Shown piece after piece: positions 23,243 through 30,961 of a stretch of DNA of 37,400 bases. The DNA lies in assembly GCA_021324365.1 (NCBI GenBank), contig JAJPJE010000013.1, forward strand, positions 1-37,400. The letters are read 5' to 3'. Source of the stretch: Terriglobia bacterium (GTDB lineage: Bacteria > Acidobacteriota > Terriglobia > Terriglobales > Acidobacteriaceae). A model generated the notes under the pieces. It was given only the letters and a program-made list of their open reading frames with translations, searched no databases and had not been told where the DNA came from. A program made the position numbers and the translations under genes. Each line of letters opens with the position of its first letter. Position 1 is the stretch's first letter.

Positions 23243-24070
23243 TCAGGTGGCGCGTATGTCCGAAAGTGGAAGCAGGGCGTTCATCGATCCTGAGCGGAAG
23301 CCTTCGAGGTCGAGTGTGATGTACGTGAATCCGAGGGCCTTGAAGATACGAACGAACTCGGCGGCCATTTCCGGCGACAGGGCGCGGGAAAGCTCGTCCT
23401 GGGAAACCTCGATGCGGGCAATCTGGCCATGATGGCGCACGCGAAATTGGCGGAAGCCAAGCGAGCGCAGGGCGTCTTCGCCGGCTTCAACTACTGCGAG
23501 CGCTTCACGGGTGACTGGACGGCCGTACTCGATGCGGGATGATAGACACGCAGAGGCGGGCTTGTCCCAGACACGTAGGTTTGCCTGCCGGGCGAGCTCA
23601 CGTATCTCCTGCTTGGTCAGACCGGCTTCGAGCAGGGGAGCGACGACGCCGTGCTGACGCGCGGCATGCTGACCGGGACGGAAATCTCCCTGGTCGTCCA
23701 CATTCACGCCATAAGCAATAGTGGTGAAGCCACGCTTGGCGGCGAATTTTTCCATCACGGTGAACAGCTCGTCCTTACACTGGAAGCAGCGCTGACCGTC
23801 GTTACGCACGTAGTCGGGACGGTCCATTTCCGAGGTGGTGAGGATTTCGAGCGGCATGTCCTGCTCTTGCGCGAAGGCTACCGCGTCTTTCAGTTGCGCA
23901 CGAGCGAGGGAGGGCGAATCGGCAATTACGGCGAGGAGGTTATTGCCGAGCACCTGCCGCGCTTCCCACGCGAGATATGCGGAATCGATTCCGCCGGAGT
24001 AGGCAACCAGCAGCTTTCCATAGGACTGCAGGCGTTTTTGCAGGTCGGCGCGCTTTTGGGCCAGGTCCAC
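23243..24070 (-). CDS. larE: ATP-dependent sulfur transferase LarE, three-cysteine type
   Basis: A 275-residue LarE, which adenylates and thiolates the pyridinium carboxylate precursor of the nickel-pincer (NPN) cofactor of lactate racemase-type enzymes. It has the PP-loop SGGIDS (25-30), DFRPGQHAARQHGVVAPLLEAGLTKQEIR and DKPASACLSSRI with C175. Unlike the Lactiplantibacillus enzyme, which sacrifices a single cysteine, it also has C95-F-Q-C98. C95/C98/C175 match the three-cysteine LarE type that carries a [4Fe-4S] cluster and is not sacrificial. The start is GTG at 24070, without a clear ribosome site. larA, larB and larC are not in the window. Confidence 0.9.
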   Translation of the reverse strand: MDLAQKRADLQKRLQSYGKLLVAYSGGIDSAYLAWEARQVLGNNLLAVIADSPSLARAQLKDAVAFAQEQDMPLEILTTSEMDRPDYVRNDGQRCFQCKDELFTVMEKFAAKRGFTTIAYGVNVDDQGDFRPGQHAARQHGVVAPLLEAGLTKQEIRELARQANLRVWDKPASACLSSRIEYGRPVTREALAVVEAGEDALRSLGFRQFRVRHHGQIARIEVSQDELSRALSPEMAAEFVRIFKALGFTYITLDLEGFRSGSMNALLPLSDIRAT

Positions 24071-24130
24071 GCAAGTATCTTAAACGAGTGAACAATCTCT
24101 TTGTAGCGTCCGTGGATTAAGCGTGTGTTG

Positions 24131-24169
24131 CTGGAAATCCAGGTACTCGGAAATTTCCAAACTTTGGAA
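24131..24169. promoter_or_regulatory. Cluster of palindromes in the divergent larE / Cys-rich-gene region
   Basis: Three adjacent dyads: CTGG-aaat-CCAG (24131-24142), GGAAATTTCC (24149-24158) and TTCCAAACTTTGGAA (24155-24169). The last two overlap, so binding to one could exclude the other. They sit midway between two divergent genes, a likely operator position. Confidence 0.5.
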
Positions 24170-24249
24170 CAGAAAATGAATTTCATATTCGGCCCGGATA
24201 CACAAAACTAAACTTTCTGTCGTCGCATTTGTGGCTCGGAGGTTATGCG

Positions 24250-24684
24250 ATGCCCAAACTGAGACTCCTTTTGATGCTGCCCCTCCTCTTGATGACGTCC
24301 CATCTGCTGTCAGCACGTTGTTCAACATGCGATCCGAATACAGTTAAGTACAGCTGCTTGCCCTCCTGCCAGGGAGGCTACGTGATGATCGTCAAGTGTT
24401 CCGGCATTGACGGATTTGGCTGTGTTGACGCTTGGAATGAGCAGGCCTGCGGCTTTTGTCTTGTTGGCAGCGGAACGAACGGGTGCATTGAGACACCAAC
24501 ACGTTCCTCGAAAGCTCTGTCTGGCGAAAGTCTGTTGCAAGATAAGCTGCCAGTGATTGCTCACGATCAGAAACCAAGCTGTATCTCTCCAGCATTTCAG
24601 AGTTGGCTGAATGCAAAATTCGCTGCCCAAAAGCAAAAGCAGCAGGCGGCGAATTCTCAGATGGCATTGGGGGGACTTCAGTGA
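24250..24684 (+). CDS. Exported cysteine-rich protein
   Basis: A 144-residue protein with a signal peptide (PKLRLLLMLPLLLMTSHLLSA). A compact region of about 55 residues follows with nine cysteines (RCSTCDPNTVKYSCLPSC ... VKCSGIDGFGC ... QACGFCLVGSGTNGC) and a tenth near residue 113. The spacing suggests several disulfides in a small secreted domain rather than haem or Fe-S motifs. The C-terminal helix is Gln/Lys/Ala-rich. I do not recognise a family. ATG 24250 has GGAGG about 9 nt upstream. Its stop overlaps the start of the next gene (GTGA), so the two are translationally coupled. Confidence 0.7.
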   Translation: MPKLRLLLMLPLLLMTSHLLSARCSTCDPNTVKYSCLPSCQGGYVMIVKCSGIDGFGCVDAWNEQACGFCLVGSGTNGCIETPTRSSKALSGESLLQDKLPVIAHDQKPSCISPAFQSWLNAKFAAQKQKQQAANSQMALGGLQ

Positions 24685-25403
24685 CAACTACCAGGTCGAT
24701 GATTCTCCTTATTTTGGCCTGCTTCGCGCAGCAAACTATGCGCGGGGCAGCGCCCCGAAGCTTGGAGCAGACTTCCGCTGTGACTGTTCATATCCCGGTT
24801 TTTGCTTCCTGGGGTGACACGAGATGCGACGCGTCGGGGAATGTCTACTTCCAGGTCTTTACGGGGTCAGATGATGGAACCATTTGGCTCAGTGCGTACT
24901 ATGCCCCGAGGGCTGCGGAGCAATTAAGGGGGAAACAGTACGTAGCGATATCTGACGCTTCCGGCAGGCTGATCAAGCAGCTACCCAGCTACTTGCCTGA
25001 TAAGCACCAAGGACAAACTGGCGCTAAAACATTGGAAGGCAACGCCGCGCTCGGGAAAGATGGCAATTTGTACCTGCTGGGCCCGGAAAAGATAATCGTG
25101 ATGTCGGAATCAGGCGAAGTGCTGCGCACAATCAAATTCGAGAAGACAAATCCGCAGCAGATAGCAATGCGAGTCGATGTTTCCGATGGCCTAGTCGCGA
25201 TCACGTTAACTACAGTGGACAAGAATACTCCGCATGATGAGTATCTGGTGCTCGACTCCCTGACGGGAAATCCATTCGGATTGTACGAGGTTGACCCGAC
25301 GGCACCATCAAAGTCCATGCTCTGTTTCAACCGCCAGGATGGGTTCACCTTTTTGGGAGGAGATAAGGCGAGCGTGAAGTTCCTGCATTATGCCTTGAGG
25401 TAG
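24681..25403 (+). CDS. Exported protein of unknown function, coupled to the Cys-rich gene
   Basis: A 240-residue protein with a signal peptide (ILLILACFAQQTMRGAA) and a beta-rich body whose repeated phrases CDASGNVYFQV, LGKDGNLYLLGPEKIIVMSESGEVLRTI and VDVSDGLVAITL resemble blades of a WD/NHL-type beta-propeller, about half a propeller in length. GTG 24681 is chosen because it overlaps the previous stop codon (GTGA), and GGGGGG lies upstream; an ATG at 24699 is the alternative. The tight pairing suggests that the two exported products act together. Confidence 0.65.
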   Translation: MTTTRSMILLILACFAQQTMRGAAPRSLEQTSAVTVHIPVFASWGDTRCDASGNVYFQVFTGSDDGTIWLSAYYAPRAAEQLRGKQYVAISDASGRLIKQLPSYLPDKHQGQTGAKTLEGNAALGKDGNLYLLGPEKIIVMSESGEVLRTIKFEKTNPQQIAMRVDVSDGLVAITLTTVDKNTPHDEYLVLDSLTGNPFGLYEVDPTAPSKSMLCFNRQDGFTFLGGDKASVKFLHYALR

Positions 25404-25433
25404 GACTGTACCGGGCGGCCTGGTACCCGTTCT

Positions 25434-25462
25434 TTGACTCGCGGAAACGGCTGGCCTAGAAT
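25434..25462 (+). promoter_or_regulatory. tatA promoter (sigma-70 type)
   Basis: TTGACT (25434-25439), a 17-nt spacer and TAGAAT (25457-25462) form one of the best promoter matches in the window. It lies about 80 nt before the tatA ATG. Confidence 0.75.
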
Positions 25463-25516
25463 CAAGTGGAAGCAGAAAGCTTCGAGATGCGGTTCCTCAG
25501 GCACCCCGCGGGTGTT

Positions 25517-25534
25517 CTGGAGGAGCTCCTCCAG
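25517..25534. promoter_or_regulatory. 18-bp perfect palindrome in the tatA leader
   Basis: CTGGAGGAGCTCCTCCAG is a perfect palindrome. Its last two bases belong to the Shine-Dalgarno AGGAG (25533-25537) of tatA. As RNA it would form a GGAGG/CCTCC hairpin abutting the ribosome site. It could also present a decoy GGAGG. Confidence 0.6.
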
Positions 25535-25544
25535 GAGACCAACC

Positions 25545-25709
25545 ATGCTAGGCAAATTGGGATTGCCTGAAATTCTGGTGATTGCCGCCATTGCGCTGCT
25601 CATCTTTGGGCCGGGACGGCTGTCCGAACTCGGCAAAGGCTTGGGCGAAGGCATCAAGAATTTCAAGAGCGCAGTAAAAGACGGCGACAACGCGAACGAG
25701 AAGAAGTAG
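25545..25709 (+). CDS. tatA: Sec-independent translocase subunit TatA/E
   Basis: A 54-residue TatA-type protein: a short N-terminus, one membrane helix ([19 protein letters not shown]), the hinge with FGPGRL, then the amphipathic helix [20 protein letters not shown] and a charged tail. It would form the pore-like part of the twin-arginine pathway for folded proteins. AGGAG at 25533-25537 gives the start. tatB and tatC are not adjacent, as is usual for orphan TatA/E copies. It is convergent with the P-loop kinase gene. Confidence 0.93.
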   Translation: MLGKLGLPEILVIAAIALLIFGPGRLSELGKGLGEGIKNFKSAVKDGDNANEKK

Positions 25710-25785
25710 TCGCGCGATTTTGGCCACGGATTTTCACGAATGCCACAGGTTGGCGTGTGTTGGTGAAAGTTTGTGGCTTTCGTCT

Positions 25786-26307
25786 TTAACCTTCCGTGAG
25801 CGCGAGCACTGCCCGTCGAACACATGCATCGAGCGGGTTATCAGTGTCAATCACCGTTTTCGGATAGGTGATTTCCTCAAACCGCTGCTTCATTCCGACG
25901 TACAAATCAAAGTTGCGATTCAACGCTGGATGAGCCTGCTGATTGGAGTTCTTTTCAAGCCGCACACGCGCGGCTTCGTCGGAACAAACGCATTCGAGAA
26001 TCCGCCAAGGCTCGCCGATCTGTTCGGCAAAACGGATCACTTGTTCGAGTTGGTACCGTCGTGAGAACGGTCGCCCATCGATGATGATGGGGCGAGATGG
26101 TCCCCGATGAACAAGGTACGCCGCGGTTTGCATGAGGATGCCCATGACGAAATCATCCTGGGAGGTGGAGTATTCGATGTCCTCCGGAGCGAAGAGTGCG
26201 GCGCGAATGGGATCTTTGTTGAGAATGGTTGCGCCGATGCGCGGTGCGAGCGCGCGGGCGAGAGTGCTTTTGCCGGTGCCGGGCAGGCCGGCCATCACGA
26301 TGATCAT
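25786..26307 (-). CDS. P-loop kinase (AAA_33 / zeta-toxin-like nucleotide kinase)
   Basis: A 173-residue predicted small-molecule kinase. It has a Walker A at 7-14 (GLPGTGKS), GATILNKDPIRAALF as the usual NMP-kinase-like second block, an aspartate block RPIIIDGRPFSRRYQLEQV, and the lid-type arginine region CSDEAARVRLEKN. The substrate is unknown. It starts 30 nt beyond the stop of the biotin-carrier gene on the same strand, so it is probably the last gene of the carboxylase transcript. No antitoxin gene is adjacent, which argues against a toxin role. Confidence 0.8.
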   Translation of the reverse strand: MIIVMAGLPGTGKSTLARALAPRIGATILNKDPIRAALFAPEDIEYSTSQDDFVMGILMQTAAYLVHRGPSRPIIIDGRPFSRRYQLEQVIRFAEQIGEPWRILECVCSDEAARVRLEKNSNQQAHPALNRNFDLYVGMKQRFEEITYPKTVIDTDNPLDACVRRAVLALTEG

Positions 26308-26337
26308 TCTGGACTCTCGGCGTCGGCTGTCAGCCCA

Positions 26338-26850
26338 CTATTCCACAATCGCGAGAACTTCACCCGCGTTTACGGTTGCGCCTTCCTTGGCGAGGATTTG
26401 CGAGACAATGCCCTTCTTCGGCGATTTCAGCTCATTTTGCATCTTCATGGCCTCGATCACGACGACGCCCTGACCGGCTTCCACCTGCTCTTTTTCTTTG
26501 GCGAGTACACGAACGACTTTGCCCGGCATGGGCGCGATCACTTTCTGTGGGCCTTCCGTTCCCGCGCCTTTTCCGCGGCGGCTGCGCAGCGAACGCGGAT
26601 CCCGTACTTCGGCGGCAAAACGTGCGCTCTTTACCCAAATGTGTGTATCTGTGGGCGTGAGCTCGCGTTTCACCTCATAGGCGATGCCATCGATGATTAA
26701 CGAGACGACATTCGGACGGGCAAGGACGGCATCTACATGGACTTCCTCGCCGTCGAGACGGCAAAGCCATTGGCCGTCGGCCTCGGTGAGTTCGAGCCGG
26801 TGAGACTTTCCGTCGATGAGAACGTCGTAGGTCACGAGTGAGCTTTTCAA
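26338..26850 (-). CDS. Biotin carboxyl carrier protein of an acyl-CoA carboxylase
   Basis: A 170-residue protein ending in a biotinyl domain: VIAPMPGKVVRVLAKEKEQVEAGQ, then the biotinylation site AMKM with K136, and GIVSQILAKEGATVNAGEVLAIVE. The first 100 residues are a beta-rich segment resembling the linker/BT region of propionyl- or methylcrotonyl-CoA carboxylase alpha subunits. Together with the biotin carboxylase upstream it looks like an alpha subunit split in two. The start is uncertain: TTG at 26850 or GTG at 26835, neither with a strong ribosome site. Confidence 0.88.
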   Translation of the reverse strand: MKSSLVTYDVLIDGKSHRLELTEADGQWLCRLDGEEVHVDAVLARPNVVSLIIDGIAYEVKRELTPTDTHIWVKSARFAAEVRDPRSLRSRRGKGAGTEGPQKVIAPMPGKVVRVLAKEKEQVEAGQGVVVIEAMKMQNELKSPKKGIVSQILAKEGATVNAGEVLAIVE

Positions 26851-26926
26851 TTCTTCGGTTATCAGTCAGTTCACGTGCGGGCCAGAGGCCCACGCGACAG
26901 CGAGCCACATCAAACACCCGCCAAAG

Positions 26927-28462
26927 CTAACTCCGCGTGGCTTCCAGCCTTCCAACCTGCTTCCACTTCGACACGTCGGTGGCGTTTGTCTTAGCGGTGC
27001 TGTTCGTCGAAACTACTCCGCTCCCGTTCACCGGCTGTAAAATGTTGAACAATCCTGCGGCGATGGCGGCCACACGCGCCTTGTTTGCCTCCGAAGTCTC
27101 GTCCAGAGGCAGATCGTAATTCTTATCGGCAAGCAGACGATCGAGAAATCCCGTATCGATTCTTCCGGTTCGAAAATCCTGATGGCGCAGGATGCGCCGG
27201 AACAGGCTGATATTCGTTTTGATTCCGCCGACGAAGTATTCGTACAACGCGCGCTGCAATCGCGAAATGGCCTGCTCGCGATCGGAGCCGTAGCCGATAA
27301 GTTTTGCGAGCAGCGGATCGTAGTCAAGGGGGACCGTCCATCCTTCATACATGCCGCTATCGCGACGTATTCCCGGTCCTGAAGGCAAGAGCAGCAACGT
27401 GATTTTGCCGGGACTTGGAAAAAAATTGTTGTCGGGATCTTCGGCGTAGATGCGGCACTCGATGGCGTGACCGCGCAGCCTCACATCTTCTTGTTTAAAC
27501 GGCAGCCGCTCGCCAGCCGCAACTTGCATCTGCAGGTGGACCAGATCGAGTCCGGTAACCAGTTCGGTGACGGGATGCTCGACCTGCAGGCGCGTATTCA
27601 TCTCCAGGAAATAGAAGTTGCGGTCCTGGTCGACGATAAATTCCACGGTACCAGCATTGGTATATCCGGCGGCCTTCGAAACGCGCACGGCGATTTCGCC
27701 CATGCGGCGGCGCATCTCTTCATCGACAATGGGTGACGGAGACTCTTCCATTACTTTTTGATGACGTCGCTGCACCGAACATTCGCGTTCGCCAAGATAA
27801 ACACAGTCGCCATGCTCATCGGCGAAGATTTGCATCTCGACGTGGCGAGGATTCTCAATGTACTTCTCGATGTAGACTTCGCCATCGCCAAAGGAACGCT
27901 CTGCCTCGCTGCGTGCACCTTCGAAGGCGGACTTGAGGTCCTGCTGAGAGCGCACCATGCGCATGCCCTTGCCCCCACCACCGGCGGCGGCTTTCAACAT
28001 GACGGGATACCCGATCTCGGCTGCCTTCTTTTCCGTGTCCGGATATTCCATGCCGCGAAGCGAACCAGGAACAAAGGGCACATTGGCCTTTGACATAGCT
28101 TGCCTGGCCCGGGTTTTCGAGCCCATGCGATCCATGGCGTCACCCGTTGGCCCGATGAACTTGATTCCGGCATCGGTGCAGGCGCGCGCAAAGCCGGCGT
28201 TTTCGGAAAGAAATCCGTAGCCGGGATGAATAGCTTCGGCGCCGCTGCGCTTGGCAGCTTCGAGAATCCTGGCAATGTTCAGATACGACTCGCGCGCGGT
28301 GGCCGGCCCGATGTGATACGCCTCATCGGCCTTGCGCACGTGCAGCGAGGCGCGATCGACATCGGAATACACGGCAACCGAGCGAATACCCATCTCGCGA
28401 CAGGCGCGGATGACGCGCACAGCAATTTCGCCGCGGTTGGCAATCAGAACTTTTTTGAACAT
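26927..28462 (-). CDS. Biotin carboxylase subunit of an acyl-CoA carboxylase
   Basis: A 511-residue ATP-grasp biotin carboxylase: N-terminal FKKVLIANRGEIAVRVIRAC, HPGYGFLSENAGFA, the glycine-rich ATP loop AAAGGGGKGM (about 158-167), GERECSVQRRHQKVMEESPS, FLEMNTRLQVEHPVTEL, and the biotin-carboxylase C-terminal domain RGHAIECRIYAEDP. The last 55 or so residues extend beyond the usual AccC length. It carboxylates the carrier encoded 76 nt downstream. The carboxyltransferase beta subunit is absent from the window, so the acyl-CoA specificity (acetyl, propionyl or methylcrotonyl) cannot be read. Confidence 0.94.
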   Translation of the reverse strand: MFKKVLIANRGEIAVRVIRACREMGIRSVAVYSDVDRASLHVRKADEAYHIGPATARESYLNIARILEAAKRSGAEAIHPGYGFLSENAGFARACTDAGIKFIGPTGDAMDRMGSKTRARQAMSKANVPFVPGSLRGMEYPDTEKKAAEIGYPVMLKAAAGGGGKGMRMVRSQQDLKSAFEGARSEAERSFGDGEVYIEKYIENPRHVEMQIFADEHGDCVYLGERECSVQRRHQKVMEESPSPIVDEEMRRRMGEIAVRVSKAAGYTNAGTVEFIVDQDRNFYFLEMNTRLQVEHPVTELVTGLDLVHLQMQVAAGERLPFKQEDVRLRGHAIECRIYAEDPDNNFFPSPGKITLLLLPSGPGIRRDSGMYEGWTVPLDYDPLLAKLIGYGSDREQAISRLQRALYEYFVGGIKTNISLFRRILRHQDFRTGRIDTGFLDRLLADKNYDLPLDETSEANKARVAAIAAGLFNILQPVNGSGVVSTNSTAKTNATDVSKWKQVGRLEATRS

Positions 28463-28622
28463 GATTCGAGGGCCGCGTTCACCCGCTGAGATTCTAATTC
28501 AGGCCCACGGTCGAGCGGAAACGTGGGGACTGTAGCAGCCCCCGAACATCGAGAGTGTGCGGCGTGTCACGTAGTTGCGTGAGGTGTCAGCTGTTTCCTA
28601 AAAACTGTTTTGGGAGAGCTAG

Positions 28623-30011
28623 CTATGTTGAGGCGGCGGTGGTTGCGAGCGCCTTCTTTTCAGTCTCGGCCTGACGCGCTTCCTTGCCGGCCTCTTGTGT
28701 CTGGTCCCGCATACCGAAGCCGACGCCGATCTTCTTCAAGAAGTCGAATGGCGGCGTACCTCCGGCGAAGATCCAGACAAAGTCGTTGGGGATCTCCTGC
28801 TGCTGACCCTTCACGTCGATGATGACGGATTCAGCTTTGAATTCCACAGGGTTCGAGTTGAAGAGCACCTGGATTTTTCCGGAACGAATGCAGTCTTCGA
28901 TGCGTTTCTCGTTGCGATCCTTGATACGGCTAAAACGCTCCTGACGATAAGACATGGTCACTTTGTTGCCGTGCTGATTGGCGAGGCCCATTGCAGCTTC
29001 GACGGCGCTGTCGCCGCCGCCGACTACCAGTATCTTCTTATTGACGTAATGATCAGCCTCGATCAGGCGATACATTACTTTGGGCAACTCCTCGCCTTTG
29101 ACTCCAAGCTTGCGGGGAGTACCGGTGCGGCCCAAGGCTAATATGACGGTGCGGCTGCGGTACTGCTGGCTTGGAGTGGTTATGGTGAAAATGCCATCGG
29201 GCCCGCGCTTGATATCGTCTACTTTTTCTCCGGTGCGAACGTTGAAGTCGACACGATTCAGAACGACATCCCAGAACGCAAGGAGATTCTCTTTCGAAAG
29301 TTCCGTGCGTTTAAACTTTCCGTACATAGGGAATTCGACCGGGCTGGTCATCACCAGTTTTTGGCGTGGGTATTTCGCGACCGTGCCGCCAATCTCATCT
29401 TGCTCCACGGTGATGTAGTTCAGCTTGTTCTCGATCGCCCGCAGAGAAGCACTGATTCCGGCCGGGCCTGCGCCTACGATCAGAACATCGTGAACGTCAG
29501 ACGATGGCTCGGTGATTCCCGCGGAGATCAAGCGGCCGGTGATGGTGTCGATACACTCTCGTCCCTGGTTAACCGCGTTCTTGATCAGCGCCAGGCCGCC
29601 CAGTTCTCCCACGATAAAGAGGTTGGGGATCGTGGTTTCGTGTTGCGGTGAGATAGTTGGGAGATCGGCTCCCATGCCCGGCGTGGCCATCACCCTGGTG
29701 ATGGCGCCGACGGGGCAGGCTTCCGCACACAGGCTATGGCCAATGCACTTGTAGCCGTTCACGATAGCCGCTTTGCCTCCGACCATGGCGAGCACATCTC
29801 CCTCGGGACATACGGAGGTGCAGGTTCCACAGCCGATGCACTGCGCCGTGTCGATATGCGGATGTTGCGCGCGTGGTCCCTCGGAAAAGACTTTGCCCTT
29901 TTCGGCCGCCTGACGGGCCCTGTCTTCCTTTTCTTTCTGGCTTTTCAGGTATCCGCGGAGGAAGAACAGGGTAATGCCGCCAACAATAAACAACGTAATC
30001 AAGGTATCCAA
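28623..30011 (-). CDS. Membrane-anchored ferredoxin / FAD / NAD(P) oxidoreductase
   Basis: A 462-residue fusion. Residues 5-20 form a membrane anchor. C58, C61, C64 and C68 form a complete 4Fe-4S motif; the second motif is C89-x2-H92-x2-C95-x3-C99, with histidine replacing one cysteine. Residues 124-160 (TTIPNLFIVGELGG, KNAVNQGRECIDTI) resemble the FAD segment that ends thioredoxin-reductase-like folds, but here it precedes the first Rossmann motif VGAGPAGISAS (about 179). A second dinucleotide site is VVGGGDSAVEAAMG (about 329). It should pass electrons between NAD(P)H or ferredoxin and the membrane. The start is TTG at 30011 with GAGGT upstream. It is the last gene of the cytochrome operon, 8 nt after the b-type cytochrome. 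Confidence 0.88.
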   Translation of the reverse strand: MDTLITLFIVGGITLFFLRGYLKSQKEKEDRARQAAEKGKVFSEGPRAQHPHIDTAQCIGCGTCTSVCPEGDVLAMVGGKAAIVNGYKCIGHSLCAEACPVGAITRVMATPGMGADLPTISPQHETTIPNLFIVGELGGLALIKNAVNQGRECIDTITGRLISAGITEPSSDVHDVLIVGAGPAGISASLRAIENKLNYITVEQDEIGGTVAKYPRQKLVMTSPVEFPMYGKFKRTELSKENLLAFWDVVLNRVDFNVRTGEKVDDIKRGPDGIFTITTPSQQYRSRTVILALGRTGTPRKLGVKGEELPKVMYRLIEADHYVNKKILVVGGGDSAVEAAMGLANQHGNKVTMSYRQERFSRIKDRNEKRIEDCIRSGKIQVLFNSNPVEFKAESVIIDVKGQQQEIPNDFVWIFAGGTPPFDFLKKIGVGFGMRDQTQEAGKEARQAETEKKALATTAAST

Positions 30012-30019
30012 TTAAGACC

Positions 30020-30961
30020 TCACATGAATCCGAGCATCATGACGACCACGATATGCACGATAGCAAGCACAGCGAACGAGTAGCTGAACGGTTTGTGCAC
30101 TACATGCCAGAGATGAAAGACCTGTTGCGAGCGTGACAGGAAGACCAGTCGCTTGGAGAGTGAGGCTCGCTCTCGAGCGAGCGCAATCACCTGCTCGAGA
30201 CGCACATTCTTCGAGGGCAGGAGTCCGCCCAAGCTGGTGATAACCTGCCCGCCGCTCATGGTCCGGCATCGCAGGCGCGCGACATGGAATGGCCTGGCGA
30301 TATCGAGAATTACCATGTAGATCAGCGCAAAGACTGTTGGCCAGGCGGTGACGTCCTCTTCTGTGGGCAACTTGAATAGAGCCTTCAGGTGGCCGGGGGA
30401 AATCACCTTTTGTTGGGCTAGTTGCTCAGTCATTTGCGTCTGAGCTTCGCGCGCTTCTTTGAGGGAGATTTCCGTGGCAGAAACGCCGCGGTGGATCTGG
30501 GCATAGAGATAGCGGCCGACGATGCCGCTGAGAGAGACGGAAAGCATGATCCAGAACGCCATGCCGGCCAGTCCACGAAATTTAAATGACGAGTGCAGCG
30601 CAATGATGAAGGGCGCCGAGATTCCAAGCACGATGTGATAGTCGAGCCAGTGGCGCGCTGTTCCCCATTGTTGTAACCACGTTATTTTCTTACGCAGCGG
30701 ATACAAGAAGATCAGGCAAAACATGCCGAACCCGAGCATGCCGAGCTTGATACCGATGGATCCGGAGGGCTTCAGCACTTCATGTTTCGCGGAAAATGGC
30801 CGTTGCGCAGAGTCGAGCGTGTAGTAGTCGAAGCCGTAGATCGTAACTGCTGCGATGAGTGCGAACACCACAAGATAAGCTAAGACAACGAACAGGCGAT
30901 GACGTTTCTCCTTGTTCAGCCCTGCCATCGAGGGCGTTGCAACTGCAGTATGCGCCGTCAT
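30020..30961 (-). CDS. Di-haem b-type membrane cytochrome (ferric-reductase-like)
   Basis: A 313-residue inner-membrane protein with about six transmembrane helices (23-43, 70-90, 105-125, 130-152, 207-225, 292-312). Two helices carry paired histidines 14 residues apart, H109/H123 in WLDYHIVLGISAPFIIALH and H289/H303 in the last helix. This is the geometry of bis-His haem b pairs in ferric reductases and cytochrome b561-like proteins. A charged helical loop (160-205) lies between. It is not a close match to cytochrome bc or NrfD that I can see. Its ATG overlaps the upstream stop codon (ATGA). It would link the Fe-S/FAD protein to periplasmic haems. Confidence 0.75.
   Translation of the reverse strand: MTAHTAVATPSMAGLNKEKRHRLFVVLAYLVVFALIAAVTIYGFDYYTLDSAQRPFSAKHEVLKPSGSIGIKLGMLGFGMFCLIFLYPLRKKITWLQQWGTARHWLDYHIVLGISAPFIIALHSSFKFRGLAGMAFWIMLSVSLSGIVGRYLYAQIHRGVSATEISLKEAREAQTQMTEQLAQQKVISPGHLKALFKLPTEEDVTAWPTVFALIYMVILDIARPFHVARLRCRTMSGGQVITSLGGLLPSKNVRLEQVIALARERASLSKRLVFLSRSQQVFHLWHVVHKPFSYSFAVLAIVHIVVVMMLGFM

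Noticed and set aside
25786-26307. Zeta-toxin of a toxin-antitoxin pair
   Set aside because: Only the kinase fold is shared; there is no antitoxin-like small gene next to it and it follows a carboxylase gene closely.
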